This document shows positions 9,639 to 17,836 of a DNA stretch of 64,000 nt, piece by piece. A program made the translations under genes and the position numbers. The DNA lies in assembly GCF_900327775.1 (NCBI RefSeq), contig NZ_OUMZ01000005.1, positions 248,001 through 312,000 of the forward strand, written 5' to 3'. This stretch comes from Roseovarius sp. EL26 (GTDB lineage Bacteria > Pseudomonadota > Alphaproteobacteria > Rhodobacterales > Rhodobacteraceae). The notes below the pieces were generated by a model. The model did not search any database, was not told where the DNA came from, and was given only the letters and a program-made list of their open reading frames with translations. Within the stretch, counting starts at the first letter, position 1, and each line of letters begins with the position of its first letter.

Positions 9639-10375
9639 CATATGAGACACGCACACGGGCAAAGATCGGCGTTCTGGTGCCCTTTACAAATACCAATCTG
9701 GAACCTGACATGATGCTGATGCGCCCGCCTAACACAACCGTGCATTTTCAGCGCATGGGTGGCTATGATGTGGATGAGATCCCTGGGTCTGATCAGATGG
9801 CGGGCCTTGGTGCATCCGATATCTCGAATGACCTGCGGATGATTTCCGGCGTGCGACCGGATATGGTGCTTTATGGTTGTACATCGGCCACGTTGACCCA
9901 CGGCCCATCCTTTGATGCGGATCTGGCAGAGAAAATCAAAGCTGGATCCAGTGCAAAATCGTTAACAGCTGCAGGATCTTTAGTGGCCGCTTTGAAGGCA
10001 CTGAACGTGAGCAAAGTTGGGTTTTCTTCGCCCTATGTCGGTGAGGTGAACGAGCAGGCAGAAGATTTTCTTGGGCAAAACGGGATCAATGTCGTCATAC
10101 GTGCGGACGTCGGACGTGCGTTAGGGAATTATGGACAGGGTGAATTGACCCCGGACGAAGTCTATAACCTTGCGCTGCAGGCTGATGATCCGGATGCTGA
10201 GGCGATTGTCCTGAGTTGCACTGATATGCGCTCGGTTGAGGCGGTGGAACGCATTGAGGCCACATTGGACAAGCCAGTTGTTACCTCAAATCAGGCGATG
10301 ATGTTCTGCCTCATGCAGGCGCTGGGCTTGCCGCGCCACGATGGTTTGCCGGGTCGGTTGTTTGATCTGCTATAA
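9635..10375 (+). CDS. Maleate isomerase / Asp-Glu racemase superfamily protein
   Basis: This 246-residue protein belongs to the family of maleate cis-trans isomerases and arylmalonate decarboxylases. Two candidate catalytic cysteines lie in the expected contexts: VLYGCTSAT near residue 80 and VLSCTDMRS near residue 194, each in one half of the two-domain fold. LVPFTNTNLEPDM marks the N-terminal substrate loop. Family members isomerise, racemise or decarboxylate small dicarboxylates or hydantoins without cofactor. It is last in the four-gene operon, overlapping the aminotransferase stop by four bases. A hydantoin-racemase-like role would fit the hydantoinase neighbours, but the sequence is closer to maleate isomerase. 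Confidence 0.8.
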   Translation: MTYETRTRAKIGVLVPFTNTNLEPDMMLMRPPNTTVHFQRMGGYDVDEIPGSDQMAGLGASDISNDLRMISGVRPDMVLYGCTSATLTHGPSFDADLAEKIKAGSSAKSLTAAGSLVAALKALNVSKVGFSSPYVGEVNEQAEDFLGQNGINVVIRADVGRALGNYGQGELTPDEVYNLALQADDPDAEAIVLSCTDMRSVEAVERIEATLDKPVVTSNQAMMFCLMQALGLPRHDGLPGRLFDLL

Positions 10376-10381
10376 GGCAGG

Positions 10382-11347
10382 TCAGTACCCGCGTTTGGGG
10401 TTGACGATGTTGGTGAGGTCTTCGCCTTTGCGATACCGCATCAGGTTTTCGGAAAACATTTCGACCGACTTCAGGTCCCAACCATCGTAAACCGATGAGC
10501 AATGTGGCGTGATAATCACGTTGTCCAAACCCCAGAGCTTGTGATCCGATGGCAAGGGCTCCGCCATAAAGACGTCCAGCGCAGCCCCCTTAATCCGGTC
10601 TTGGTCAAGGGCGTCGATAAGTGATCCCTCGTCAATCACGCCACCGCGTGACACATCCACGATTACGGCAGTGTCTTTCATAATTGCAAAGGCATCCGGC
10701 CCAACGATTCCGCGCGTGCTGTCCAGAAGCGGTACGCAGGTCACAATGAAATCGGCTTGCCCCCACAAGTTTGGAAGATCATCCATCCCGCAGACGCGAT
10801 CAACATTGGGTGTGGCCTTTGGGTGGGCGCGCACCCCGATGGTGTGCATATCCATGGCTTTGCAACGCGCGGCAACTGCCTGACCTGTTTTACCCAATCC
10901 GATGATCAGGACGCTTTTGCCATCGATAGGCTCAACCTTGCCTGAAACCCATTCTCGGCGGGCCTGTGCCGCCTGAAATCCGGGCAAGCCGAGACTGAAG
11001 TGCAACATGCCGCCAAGCGCATATTGTGCCATCATATCGGCAGCGACACCGGCGGCATTGGTGATAGTTTGTATCTCAGGGTTCCAAGGAATCAAGTGGT
11101 CAACGCCAGAACCCCCGACCGAAATCCATTTGACGCTGGACGCATCTATCAAGGCCTGCCGTGGGAACGTTGGCGTGCCATTAAAACGGGCAGAAAATAT
11201 CACCTCTGCTTGTGTTTTCTCGACCAGATTCGGTAAGCCTTCGTAGCTAGCACAACAATGAATCTCTAGATCGCCGTGCTGACGGTGCAAAATGGCATGT
11301 GCCGGTTCCGGGTTATCGGTATGCAAGATCACGATGGGGGATTTCAT
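10382..11347 (-). CDS. D-isomer-specific 2-hydroxyacid dehydrogenase
   Basis: The 321-residue protein has the NAD-binding Rossmann motif SVLIIGLGKTGQA and the catalytic triad contexts of the family: Arg in VIVDVSRGGVID, Glu in DVFMAEPLP, and His in IITPHCSSVYDG. Members reduce 2-keto acids to D-2-hydroxyacids or the reverse. It converges on the hydantoinase operon, with only six bases between stops, and is followed upstream by the MmgE/PrpD gene on the same strand 51 bases away, so these two are likely cotranscribed. The substrate could be a keto acid made by the neighbouring aminotransferase (inference). Confidence 0.88.
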   Translation of the reverse strand: MKSPIVILHTDNPEPAHAILHRQHGDLEIHCCASYEGLPNLVEKTQAEVIFSARFNGTPTFPRQALIDASSVKWISVGGSGVDHLIPWNPEIQTITNAAGVAADMMAQYALGGMLHFSLGLPGFQAAQARREWVSGKVEPIDGKSVLIIGLGKTGQAVAARCKAMDMHTIGVRAHPKATPNVDRVCGMDDLPNLWGQADFIVTCVPLLDSTRGIVGPDAFAIMKDTAVIVDVSRGGVIDEGSLIDALDQDRIKGAALDVFMAEPLPSDHKLWGLDNVIITPHCSSVYDGWDLKSVEMFSENLMRYRKGEDLTNIVNPKRGY

Positions 11348-11398
11348 TGGATATCCTTCAAAAATATGAGGTCACAATCATGGAACAGTACCGTTGTT

Positions 11399-12751
11399 TC
11401 AAGAGCCAGGTGGATCATACAAGTGCTGTCCTAGATCAGAAAAGCGGCTGTCCGGTTGCATTAGGGCAAAGCAGGCATCACGGATGGCTTCGGCACGGGT
11501 TTGGCCCACCGTAGGCGTGGCAAATTCCATGAATTTCCCTACAACTTCCTCATGGCTCATCGGGCTCTCGGGCCCGCCTCGGGCATGCACATCGCTCGAG
11601 GCCAATGTCTGCCCGTTGATAAGCGTGACTTCGACATCCGAATAACGGTACTGCGGGAAACGCTCGCTATGAATCTGCGCTTCAGAAACGGTGATCTTGC
11701 CAAGAAAGCCAGCAACAGAGGTGTCATTCAATCCATCGCCAGTGATGTGTTCAACACCGATTCGACCATAGAGCGCCATGGTCGCCACGGCGAAGGGCAG
11801 GGAATATTGCGCTGAAGAGGTGTCATTCGGCATGCTTTGAAACAGACAGGCTGCCTCGTTGAATGTGTTGACTTGCAGGCTGGCGATGTCATCTGCTGTG
11901 ATCTTGTGCTCCAACATCAGTGCGCGCACCGCGTCAATCGCGGCATGTGCCCAGCGGCAAACAGGGTAGGGTTTGACGTATTGATGCTCCATCTGCCAGA
12001 ACTGGCCCAGATCCGCCCAATGTTGTGCGACGCGGTCTTCCTCAATCGTAATCGCCGGGGCACCGGTAAATCCCATTTCCGCCAGAACGGCCGAGGACAT
12101 GCCCACCATAGCCCCCCAGCCAGATCCATCATGCAGCATGGTCGGATTGGCAATCTCGCGCATCATTTGACTGCGCGGGCCATGGTATTCGGCGATCCCC
12201 ATGGATTGCCGGAGCTGCTCTGGTGTTTGCCCGCGTAAACGCGCCGCCATGGCTGCCACCCCCAAGGCGTTCCACGCGCCGGATGTGTGATAATCGCTGA
12301 CGGTGTCATGCAATGAAATGCCGGCACGCCCGGCAACCTCATAGCCGACAGTGATGGTTGCTAGCGCTTCGGGGCCGGAAAAGTCAGGCACTGTTTCCGC
12401 CAAGGCCGCCAGTGCCGGGATAACTACAACGCCAATATGCCCCTTGCTTGGGTTATAACCATCATGCCCATCAAGGTTGTCGGTCTGCGTGGCCGCCGCA
12501 TAGGCGGCACCCGCCATGCTGACGCGCCGACCGTCAAACATCATCCGGGCAGAGATGTCGGGATCGCCTGCACCGTATAATGCCGCCGCCGTTTCACGCC
12601 CGATCCGGCCTGCCTCCATCGGGCCAGAGGCAATGGTGATGCCGAGTGTGTCCAACAACATCAAAGCAGCGGCTTCCCGAGTTGATTGCGGGATGTCTTG
12701 AGGGTCGAGTTTCAGAGAAAAGGCGGCGACCTTATCGAAGGTATTTGTCAT
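11399..12751 (-). CDS. MmgE/PrpD family protein
   Basis: From ATG 12751 the product is 450 residues and reads as a MmgE/PrpD (2-methylcitrate dehydratase-like) protein: MLLDTLGITIASGP near residue 30, AGAAYAAATQTDNLDGHDGYN, HDTVSDYHTSGAWNALGVAAMAARL in short segments, and VKPYPVCRWAHAAIDAV in the C-terminal half. A frame extension to a TTG at 12811 is less plausible. The family also includes cis-aconitate decarboxylase and is often found in catabolic clusters acting on small di- or tricarboxylates. No prpB or prpC lies nearby, so a methylcitrate role is unlikely. It diverges from the LysR gene, its probable regulator. Confidence 0.85.
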   Translation of the reverse strand: MTNTFDKVAAFSLKLDPQDIPQSTREAAALMLLDTLGITIASGPMEAGRIGRETAAALYGAGDPDISARMMFDGRRVSMAGAAYAAATQTDNLDGHDGYNPSKGHIGVVVIPALAALAETVPDFSGPEALATITVGYEVAGRAGISLHDTVSDYHTSGAWNALGVAAMAARLRGQTPEQLRQSMGIAEYHGPRSQMMREIANPTMLHDGSGWGAMVGMSSAVLAEMGFTGAPAITIEEDRVAQHWADLGQFWQMEHQYVKPYPVCRWAHAAIDAVRALMLEHKITADDIASLQVNTFNEAACLFQSMPNDTSSAQYSLPFAVATMALYGRIGVEHITGDGLNDTSVAGFLGKITVSEAQIHSERFPQYRYSDVEVTLINGQTLASSDVHARGGPESPMSHEEVVGKFMEFATPTVGQTRAEAIRDACFALMQPDSRFSDLGQHLYDPPGS

Positions 12752-12947
12752 GTTAGGGCCTGTTGGTGAAGAAGATCGCGAGGTGTCGCCTTTTACCGTA
12801 AAGCGAAACAACGCAGTGTGGCGCGAAAATTAATCTGGGTCTTTGGGGGAATATTTTTTGCAAAGGTGGTCACGAAGGTGTTTAGCTCGCAGAATGAAGT
12901 TGCGATAAGAACTGCGGCGAGACAATAAGACGGAATTACATTGCCCA
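12752..12947. promoter_or_regulatory. Divergent promoter region between MmgE/PrpD and LysR genes
   Basis: The 196 bases between the divergent genes are the usual place for a LysR-type operator. A TTTTTTGCAAAG segment near 12856 and the imperfect dyad GTTGCGATAAGAAC near 12898 are the only candidates I see; neither is strong enough to call a binding site. Confidence 0.35.
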
Positions 12948-13850
12948 ATGATGAACCTTCCACATCTGTCCTTTCTGCGCTCTTTTGAGGCGGCGGCCCG
13001 GCATTTGAGTTTTACCAGCGCTGCGGATGAGCTGAACTGTACGCAATCAGCGGTAAGTAACCACGTCAGATCCTTGGAGAAACACTTGGGCCGCCCGCTG
13101 TTTGTGCGGCACCCGCAATCGCTGTCTTTAACAGATCTTGGAACGGCGTATCTGCCGTCCGTCCGGCAGGCATTGGTGCAGATAGATATGGCGACGCAAT
13201 CTCTAATGACCCAGACGGTCAAGCGTGAGGTGGTGCTATCATGCCCGGTGACCTTAGCGGGCAGTTGGTTGCCCAATGTTCTGGACGGGTTTCATCAGGC
13301 ACATCCGGATGTTGAACTGACGGTCCATGGTACGATCTGGGATGATGTGGCCGAGCGGGTCTCGGACATTTCTATCACGGTTTGTCACGACAGCGAGGCC
13401 GCGCCGCAACTGCGAAAGCTGTGGGCGGATCAGCTCACTTTGGTCTGTGCGCCCGACTTCGAGGTAGAGGGGGTGCCGCTAACCAAGCCAGGTCAATTAC
13501 CCGATGCGGATCTGATCCATATTCTGGGCCGCCCGGCGTATTGGAAATTAATCTCTACTCAGTTCGATCTGATTGAGTTGGAAACTCGCAGGGGTGCCAA
13601 AACCAACTCATCAAATCTTGCGCTTGAATTGGCGGCGAACGGTCTTGGCTGTGCTGTGTTGCCGCGTTCGCTTGTCTTGACACAGATCAAGCGTGGGTTG
13701 CTGATCGAGCCTTTTGATTTGGACATCAAAAGCCCGTGGAATTATTACCTGAACGTCGCTGAGACCCACCCATCGCAAGCCGTGCGCCGCTGTCTAGATT
13801 GGCTGATGTCAAAAGCGGAGGATATGCAGGGAAAGCTGGATCGAAAATAA
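12948..13850 (+). CDS. LysR family transcriptional regulator (GcvA-like)
   Basis: The 300-residue protein opens with a winged helix-turn-helix of LysR type: LSFLRSFEAAARHLSFT, AADELNCTQSAVSNHVRSLE and PLFVRHPQSLSLTDLG in the first 65 residues, followed by a periplasmic-binding-like effector domain (VVLSCPVTLAGSWLPNVL onward). The GcvA-like recognition helix is typical of regulators of amino-acid and dicarboxylate genes. It diverges from the MmgE/PrpD-dehydrogenase pair and is the only regulator in the cluster, so it may also control the hydantoinase operon. An adjacent ATG at 12951 is an equivalent start. Confidence 0.92.
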   Translation: MMNLPHLSFLRSFEAAARHLSFTSAADELNCTQSAVSNHVRSLEKHLGRPLFVRHPQSLSLTDLGTAYLPSVRQALVQIDMATQSLMTQTVKREVVLSCPVTLAGSWLPNVLDGFHQAHPDVELTVHGTIWDDVAERVSDISITVCHDSEAAPQLRKLWADQLTLVCAPDFEVEGVPLTKPGQLPDADLIHILGRPAYWKLISTQFDLIELETRRGAKTNSSNLALELAANGLGCAVLPRSLVLTQIKRGLLIEPFDLDIKSPWNYYLNVAETHPSQAVRRCLDWLMSKAEDMQGKLDRK

Positions 13851-13853
13851 ACT

Positions 13854-13882
13854 GGCGGATGCCCCATAGGGCACCCGCTTTT
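13854..13882. terminator. Hairpin terminator between LysR and flavoprotein genes
   Basis: The stem GCGG-TGCCC pairs with GGGCA-CCGC and is followed by TTTT on the plus strand, directly after the LysR stop. It lies between two convergent genes (the next begins its stop at 13891), so it may serve both strands. Confidence 0.75.
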
Positions 13883-13890
13883 GGTGAGGA

Positions 13891-16302
13891 TCAGGCGCGC
13901 AGGCGTACACCTTTGGCATCAAAAGGTGGCTCGTGCAGGATACGGGCCTTATGAGGGATGCCCAAGATCATCACTTCAACCTCATCCCCGGCTTTGGCTA
14001 CATTGGGATTGGAATAACCAAGCGCCAGTGACTTGCCGACTGAATAGCCGTAAGAGCCCGAGGTCACGCGGCCAACCGATGCACCATCTGCGGTAAAGAT
14101 TGGCTCGCCGCCTGTGGCATCAGCATCATGGGTGATGTCGATCTCATAGGTGACAAGAACCTCGCGTGGGGCGTTATCTTTGATCGCCAGATAGGAATCC
14201 TTGTTGAGAAATTCCTTGTCCAGCTTGATCAACCCGTCAAGACCAACCTCTTGTGGCCAGTACTCTGGGCTGTATTCGCGACCCCAGGAACCATAGCCCT
14301 TCTCAATCCGCAAGCTGCCCAATGCACGCCCGCCGACAGGGCCACCGTCCATCGACTTCGCGGCCTCAATCAGGGCCGTGTAGAGCGCAACCTGGTCTTC
14401 TTGTGCACAGTGCACTTCCCAACCCAAATCACCGGTAAAGCTGACGCGGATGGCCAAACAGTCGATCCCAGCCACTGTGATGGTCTGCGACCGCATGAAA
14501 CGGAAGGTTTCGTTTGTCAGATCGGCATTGGTCAGGCGCTGTAACATATCGCGGGCTTTAGGACCTGCTACGTTATAGCCGGTGATGCGGTTAGTGGCGT
14601 TCTCAAACGTTGTGCCTTCGGGCAGTTCAATCATGTTGAAGAACCGTTGGTGATAACGTTCGGCCATGCCAGAACCGACCATCATGTATTCATCGTCGGC
14701 CACTTTGGTGATGGTGAAATCACCAGCAATGCCGCCACGCACACCGATCATCGGGGTCAGGCAAGACCGACCGATTTCAGTTGGAATACGGTTGGCCATC
14801 AACTGATCCAACCAGCTGTGCGCGCCGGGACCTTTGATCACGTAGTTGGCAAAGTTCGAAATGTCGATCACGCCAACATGTTCGCGCAGCATCTTGGCCT
14901 CACGCTCGACACTGTTCCACCAAGGCTGACGGGTAAACCCGGCTGTGTCTGGCGTGTTTGCATCGAAATACAACGGATGTTCCCACCCGGCGTTCAAGCC
15001 AAACACACCGCCCATTTCTTTTTGCATGGCGTAAGCCGGGCGCATCCGGGCAGGGCGACCCGCAGGGCGTTCTTCATTGGGGAAGTGAATGGCAAAGCGG
15101 TGCGTGTATTGATCTTCGACCTTGGCCTTGGTGAAGGCCTTGTCCGCCCAGTCACCAAAGCGTGCCAGATCCCATGCAAACATGTCGTATTGCGGCTCAC
15201 CTTCGATGATCCATTGCGCCGTCATCAGGCCCAGACCGCCGGATTGCGAGAAACCGGGGATGATGCCACCACAGACGAAGTAGTTCTTGAGCTCAGGCAC
15301 GGGACCCCAGATCGCATTGGCGTCTGGTGACCAAATCATTGGGCCGTTGATGACGCGCTTGACGCCAGCGGTGGCTGCGGCAGGGACACGTTCTGTCGCG
15401 CGGATCACGTTGTCCATGATCCGGTCCAGATCATCGGGGAACAGTTCATGGGCAAAGTCCAGAGGCGTGCCGTTTTCAGCCCAGAACTTCATGTCTTTTT
15501 CATAGGCACCGATCAGCAGGCCGTTGCCTTCTTGTCGGAAATAATACTCGCCATCGCGGTCGGCGATGGAGGGTAGACGACGCCCCAGTTGTTCGACCTC
15601 ATCAATGGTCTCGGTCACAAAATACTGGTGCTCGGTTGGCTGCAGTGGCAGTTCAATTCCGGCCAATGCGGCAACCTCGCGCCCCCACAGACCAGCGGCG
15701 TTGATCACCCATTGCGTATGAATGTCACCTTTTTCGGTCTGCACGATCCAGCTGCCATCAGGCTGCTGCTCTGTGCCGATCACTGGGCAAAAGCGTTCAA
15801 TCGTGGCACCTAACTGACGTGCACCAGTGGCATAAGCCATTGTTACACCTGATGGATCCACGTTGCCGCCATCAGGTTCATACATAATGCAACGCACGTC
15901 ATCGAACTGCGCCAGAGGGTGCAGTTCTTTTGCCTGCTCTTTGCTAACCTCGTGGAAGTTCAGGCCATAGAATTTCGCCTTAGCTTCTTGCAGGCGCAGC
16001 TGGTGTTCGCGCGCTTCAGTCTGCGCAAGATAGAGCGAACCGGGCTGAAACACGCCACAGCCTTGACCGGTTTCTTTTTCCAGCTCTTTGTAGAGGTTCA
16101 TCGTATAGTGCTGGATGCGGGTGATATTGTTGTTGTCATGCAGGCCGTGAATGTTGGCCGCCGCATGCCATGTCGAGCCCGATGTCAATTCATCGCGCTC
16201 AATCAATACGGAATCGGTCCAGCCGAGTTTGGCCAGATGGTACAGGATTGAACAGCCGGCCAATCCGCCGCCGATAACAACTGCCTGTGCATGGGTTTTC
16301 AT
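13891..16302 (-). CDS. FAD-dependent oxidoreductase with GcvT-like domains (dimethylglycine/sarcosine dehydrogenase type)
   Basis: The 803-residue protein has a DAO-type FAD domain beginning AVVIGGGLAGCSILYHLAKLGW and continuing through ELTSGSTWHAAANIHG (likely flavinylation-type His region), then a FAO bridging domain and a C-terminal aminomethyltransferase (GcvT) half with GVIDISNFANYVIKGP, RGGIAGDFT, GWEVHCA and SLRIEKGYGSWG. Such enzymes demethylate N-methylglycines and pass formaldehyde to tetrahydrofolate. ATG 16302 is preceded by AAGGA eight bases away; an extension upstream has no support. It is probably cotranscribed with the class V aminotransferase-like gene 88 bases upstream. The exact methylated substrate is unknown. 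Confidence 0.88.
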   Translation of the reverse strand: MKTHAQAVVIGGGLAGCSILYHLAKLGWTDSVLIERDELTSGSTWHAAANIHGLHDNNNITRIQHYTMNLYKELEKETGQGCGVFQPGSLYLAQTEAREHQLRLQEAKAKFYGLNFHEVSKEQAKELHPLAQFDDVRCIMYEPDGGNVDPSGVTMAYATGARQLGATIERFCPVIGTEQQPDGSWIVQTEKGDIHTQWVINAAGLWGREVAALAGIELPLQPTEHQYFVTETIDEVEQLGRRLPSIADRDGEYYFRQEGNGLLIGAYEKDMKFWAENGTPLDFAHELFPDDLDRIMDNVIRATERVPAAATAGVKRVINGPMIWSPDANAIWGPVPELKNYFVCGGIIPGFSQSGGLGLMTAQWIIEGEPQYDMFAWDLARFGDWADKAFTKAKVEDQYTHRFAIHFPNEERPAGRPARMRPAYAMQKEMGGVFGLNAGWEHPLYFDANTPDTAGFTRQPWWNSVEREAKMLREHVGVIDISNFANYVIKGPGAHSWLDQLMANRIPTEIGRSCLTPMIGVRGGIAGDFTITKVADDEYMMVGSGMAERYHQRFFNMIELPEGTTFENATNRITGYNVAGPKARDMLQRLTNADLTNETFRFMRSQTITVAGIDCLAIRVSFTGDLGWEVHCAQEDQVALYTALIEAAKSMDGGPVGGRALGSLRIEKGYGSWGREYSPEYWPQEVGLDGLIKLDKEFLNKDSYLAIKDNAPREVLVTYEIDITHDADATGGEPIFTADGASVGRVTSGSYGYSVGKSLALGYSNPNVAKAGDEVEVMILGIPHKARILHEPPFDAKGVRLRA

Positions 16303-16390
16303 TGATCGTGTCCTTGGGTTTCCGGGGGTGCCCCGTGAGTGGTTTTGTATAGTTTGAATCAGTAGGTGCAGCCGCAGGTGCGACCTGCAG

Positions 16391-17638
16391 TTATCCGTGC
16401 AGCTCTTTGACGGTGGCGAGGAATTTAGCCACCTCTTCGATACTGTTGTAATGGCACATCGACACGCGAATGCAGCTGTCCATGCCAAGCGGTGTCAGGA
16501 TGTTGCCAGAATAGTGGTCGGCCTTGCGTACATGGGTGCGGATGCCTGCCGTATTCAATTTTTCGACAACGTCTACGGATGGCATGGTTTCCAAACGGAA
16601 AGACACCAAACCTTCGCGGGCTGGATTGTCGATGCCACCCAAAATGGTGACGTTTGCCATTTCAGCCAGACCGGGCAGATTGCCGGTGCCATGCAGCATT
16701 GCATCTGTCAGGGCCTTTTCTTGTGCATGAATCGCTTCACCTGCTGCGATGAATTTTTCCCGGCGATCCGTGCTTTCAGTAACTTGACTACCCAACCATT
16801 CCAGATAATCGGAGACATCGCTCAATGTGGCATAGCTGCCAGTGTCGCGTGTGCCCATTTCCCAGTTGTCTGCGGGGCCATCGATCAGGCTGTTGTGGGG
16901 TAATTTGGTCAGCCGGTCAGAGATCCACGCCAGCCCATAGCCATGGCGCGAGAACATCTTGTAGGGCGAGATGACATAGCCATCGACGTCATAAGCGGTC
17001 AGATCTATCCGACCATGAGCCGCGTGTTGAATGCCATCGACAATAATAAAACACTCGGGCGCGACTTTGCGGATCTCGGTAGCAATTGCCGCCAGATCAA
17101 CCCCCATGCCCGTGACTGGTGAGGTGTGCACGATAGTTGCTACAACCGTATCTTTACTAACCGAGGCGGCATAGGCTGCAGGTTCAATGGTACCAGTGGC
17201 GTCGTCATGCGAAATTAGAACATGATGCTGGCCGGCAACGCGCGCCCATCGGTCACAGGCAGAGCGTGTTGCGGGGTGTTCCAGCGTTGACCCCAGAACA
17301 GTGCCGTCGCGATCAGTCCCAAGGCAGGCATTCATAATCAGGCGAAACAACAGTTCAGTGCCGCTTTCGCCAATAAAGAATTGCCCGCCGGGCGCGTTCA
17401 TCATTGCGCGCATATCATTCTTGGCTTTTTCAATGACGCGCACTAATTCCTGACTACCAGTATTGGCGCGGCCCTGATTGTCAGGAATGGCGGCATAGTG
17501 CGTCGAGGTCTGTGCAACGGATTTGAGCGTTAGCGATCCGCCGGCATTTTCGAAGAAAACTCTAGTCGCTTGTTGGGGGCAAGATTCAATGTGGGCGAAA
17601 TGGTTTCGAATTTCATTTAGGAGGTCTTGGGTGATCAT
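16391..17638 (-). CDS. Aminotransferase class V-fold PLP enzyme (cysteine-desulfurase-like)
   Basis: A 415-residue fold-type I PLP enzyme: VFFENAGGSLTLKSV near residue 27, SGTELLFRLIMNACLG, LEHPATRSACDRWA, and VDGIQHAAHGRIDL followed by the PLP-lysine site YVISPYKMFSRHGYG near residue 230. The pattern is that of the class V (NifS/kynureninase/selenocysteine lyase) group, but there is no clear catalytic Cys loop as in true cysteine desulfurases, so a lyase or transaminase role is more likely. An AGGAGG-like sequence precedes ATG 17638 at a distance consistent with its being the first gene of a two-gene unit with the GcvT-like flavoprotein. Confidence 0.82.
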   Translation of the reverse strand: MITQDLLNEIRNHFAHIESCPQQATRVFFENAGGSLTLKSVAQTSTHYAAIPDNQGRANTGSQELVRVIEKAKNDMRAMMNAPGGQFFIGESGTELLFRLIMNACLGTDRDGTVLGSTLEHPATRSACDRWARVAGQHHVLISHDDATGTIEPAAYAASVSKDTVVATIVHTSPVTGMGVDLAAIATEIRKVAPECFIIVDGIQHAAHGRIDLTAYDVDGYVISPYKMFSRHGYGLAWISDRLTKLPHNSLIDGPADNWEMGTRDTGSYATLSDVSDYLEWLGSQVTESTDRREKFIAAGEAIHAQEKALTDAMLHGTGNLPGLAEMANVTILGGIDNPAREGLVSFRLETMPSVDVVEKLNTAGIRTHVRKADHYSGNILTPLGMDSCIRVSMCHYNSIEEVAKFLATVKELHG

Positions 17639-17836
17639 CGTAGGGCGTCCAATAGCGAAGGTGACCAGTTTGGCATCAAGCTATGCATTTCTGCTGACGA
17701 GGGCACGCAAAGAAAACCGGGGCTGAGGCTTCGAAAATATGGCGCGATATTATTCTGTCAAATTGGGAGAAATCCCCCAATCCAAGGAATTGGAGGGCGC
17801 TGGTTTTTGATGGGGTTTGAAACGATCAGCGCAGCT

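Noticed and set aside
11399..12751. Assigning the MmgE/PrpD gene as prpD of the methylcitrate cycle.
   Set aside because: No prpB or prpC is nearby, and the ethylmalonyl-CoA route is the likely propionyl-CoA outlet here; the family is broad.
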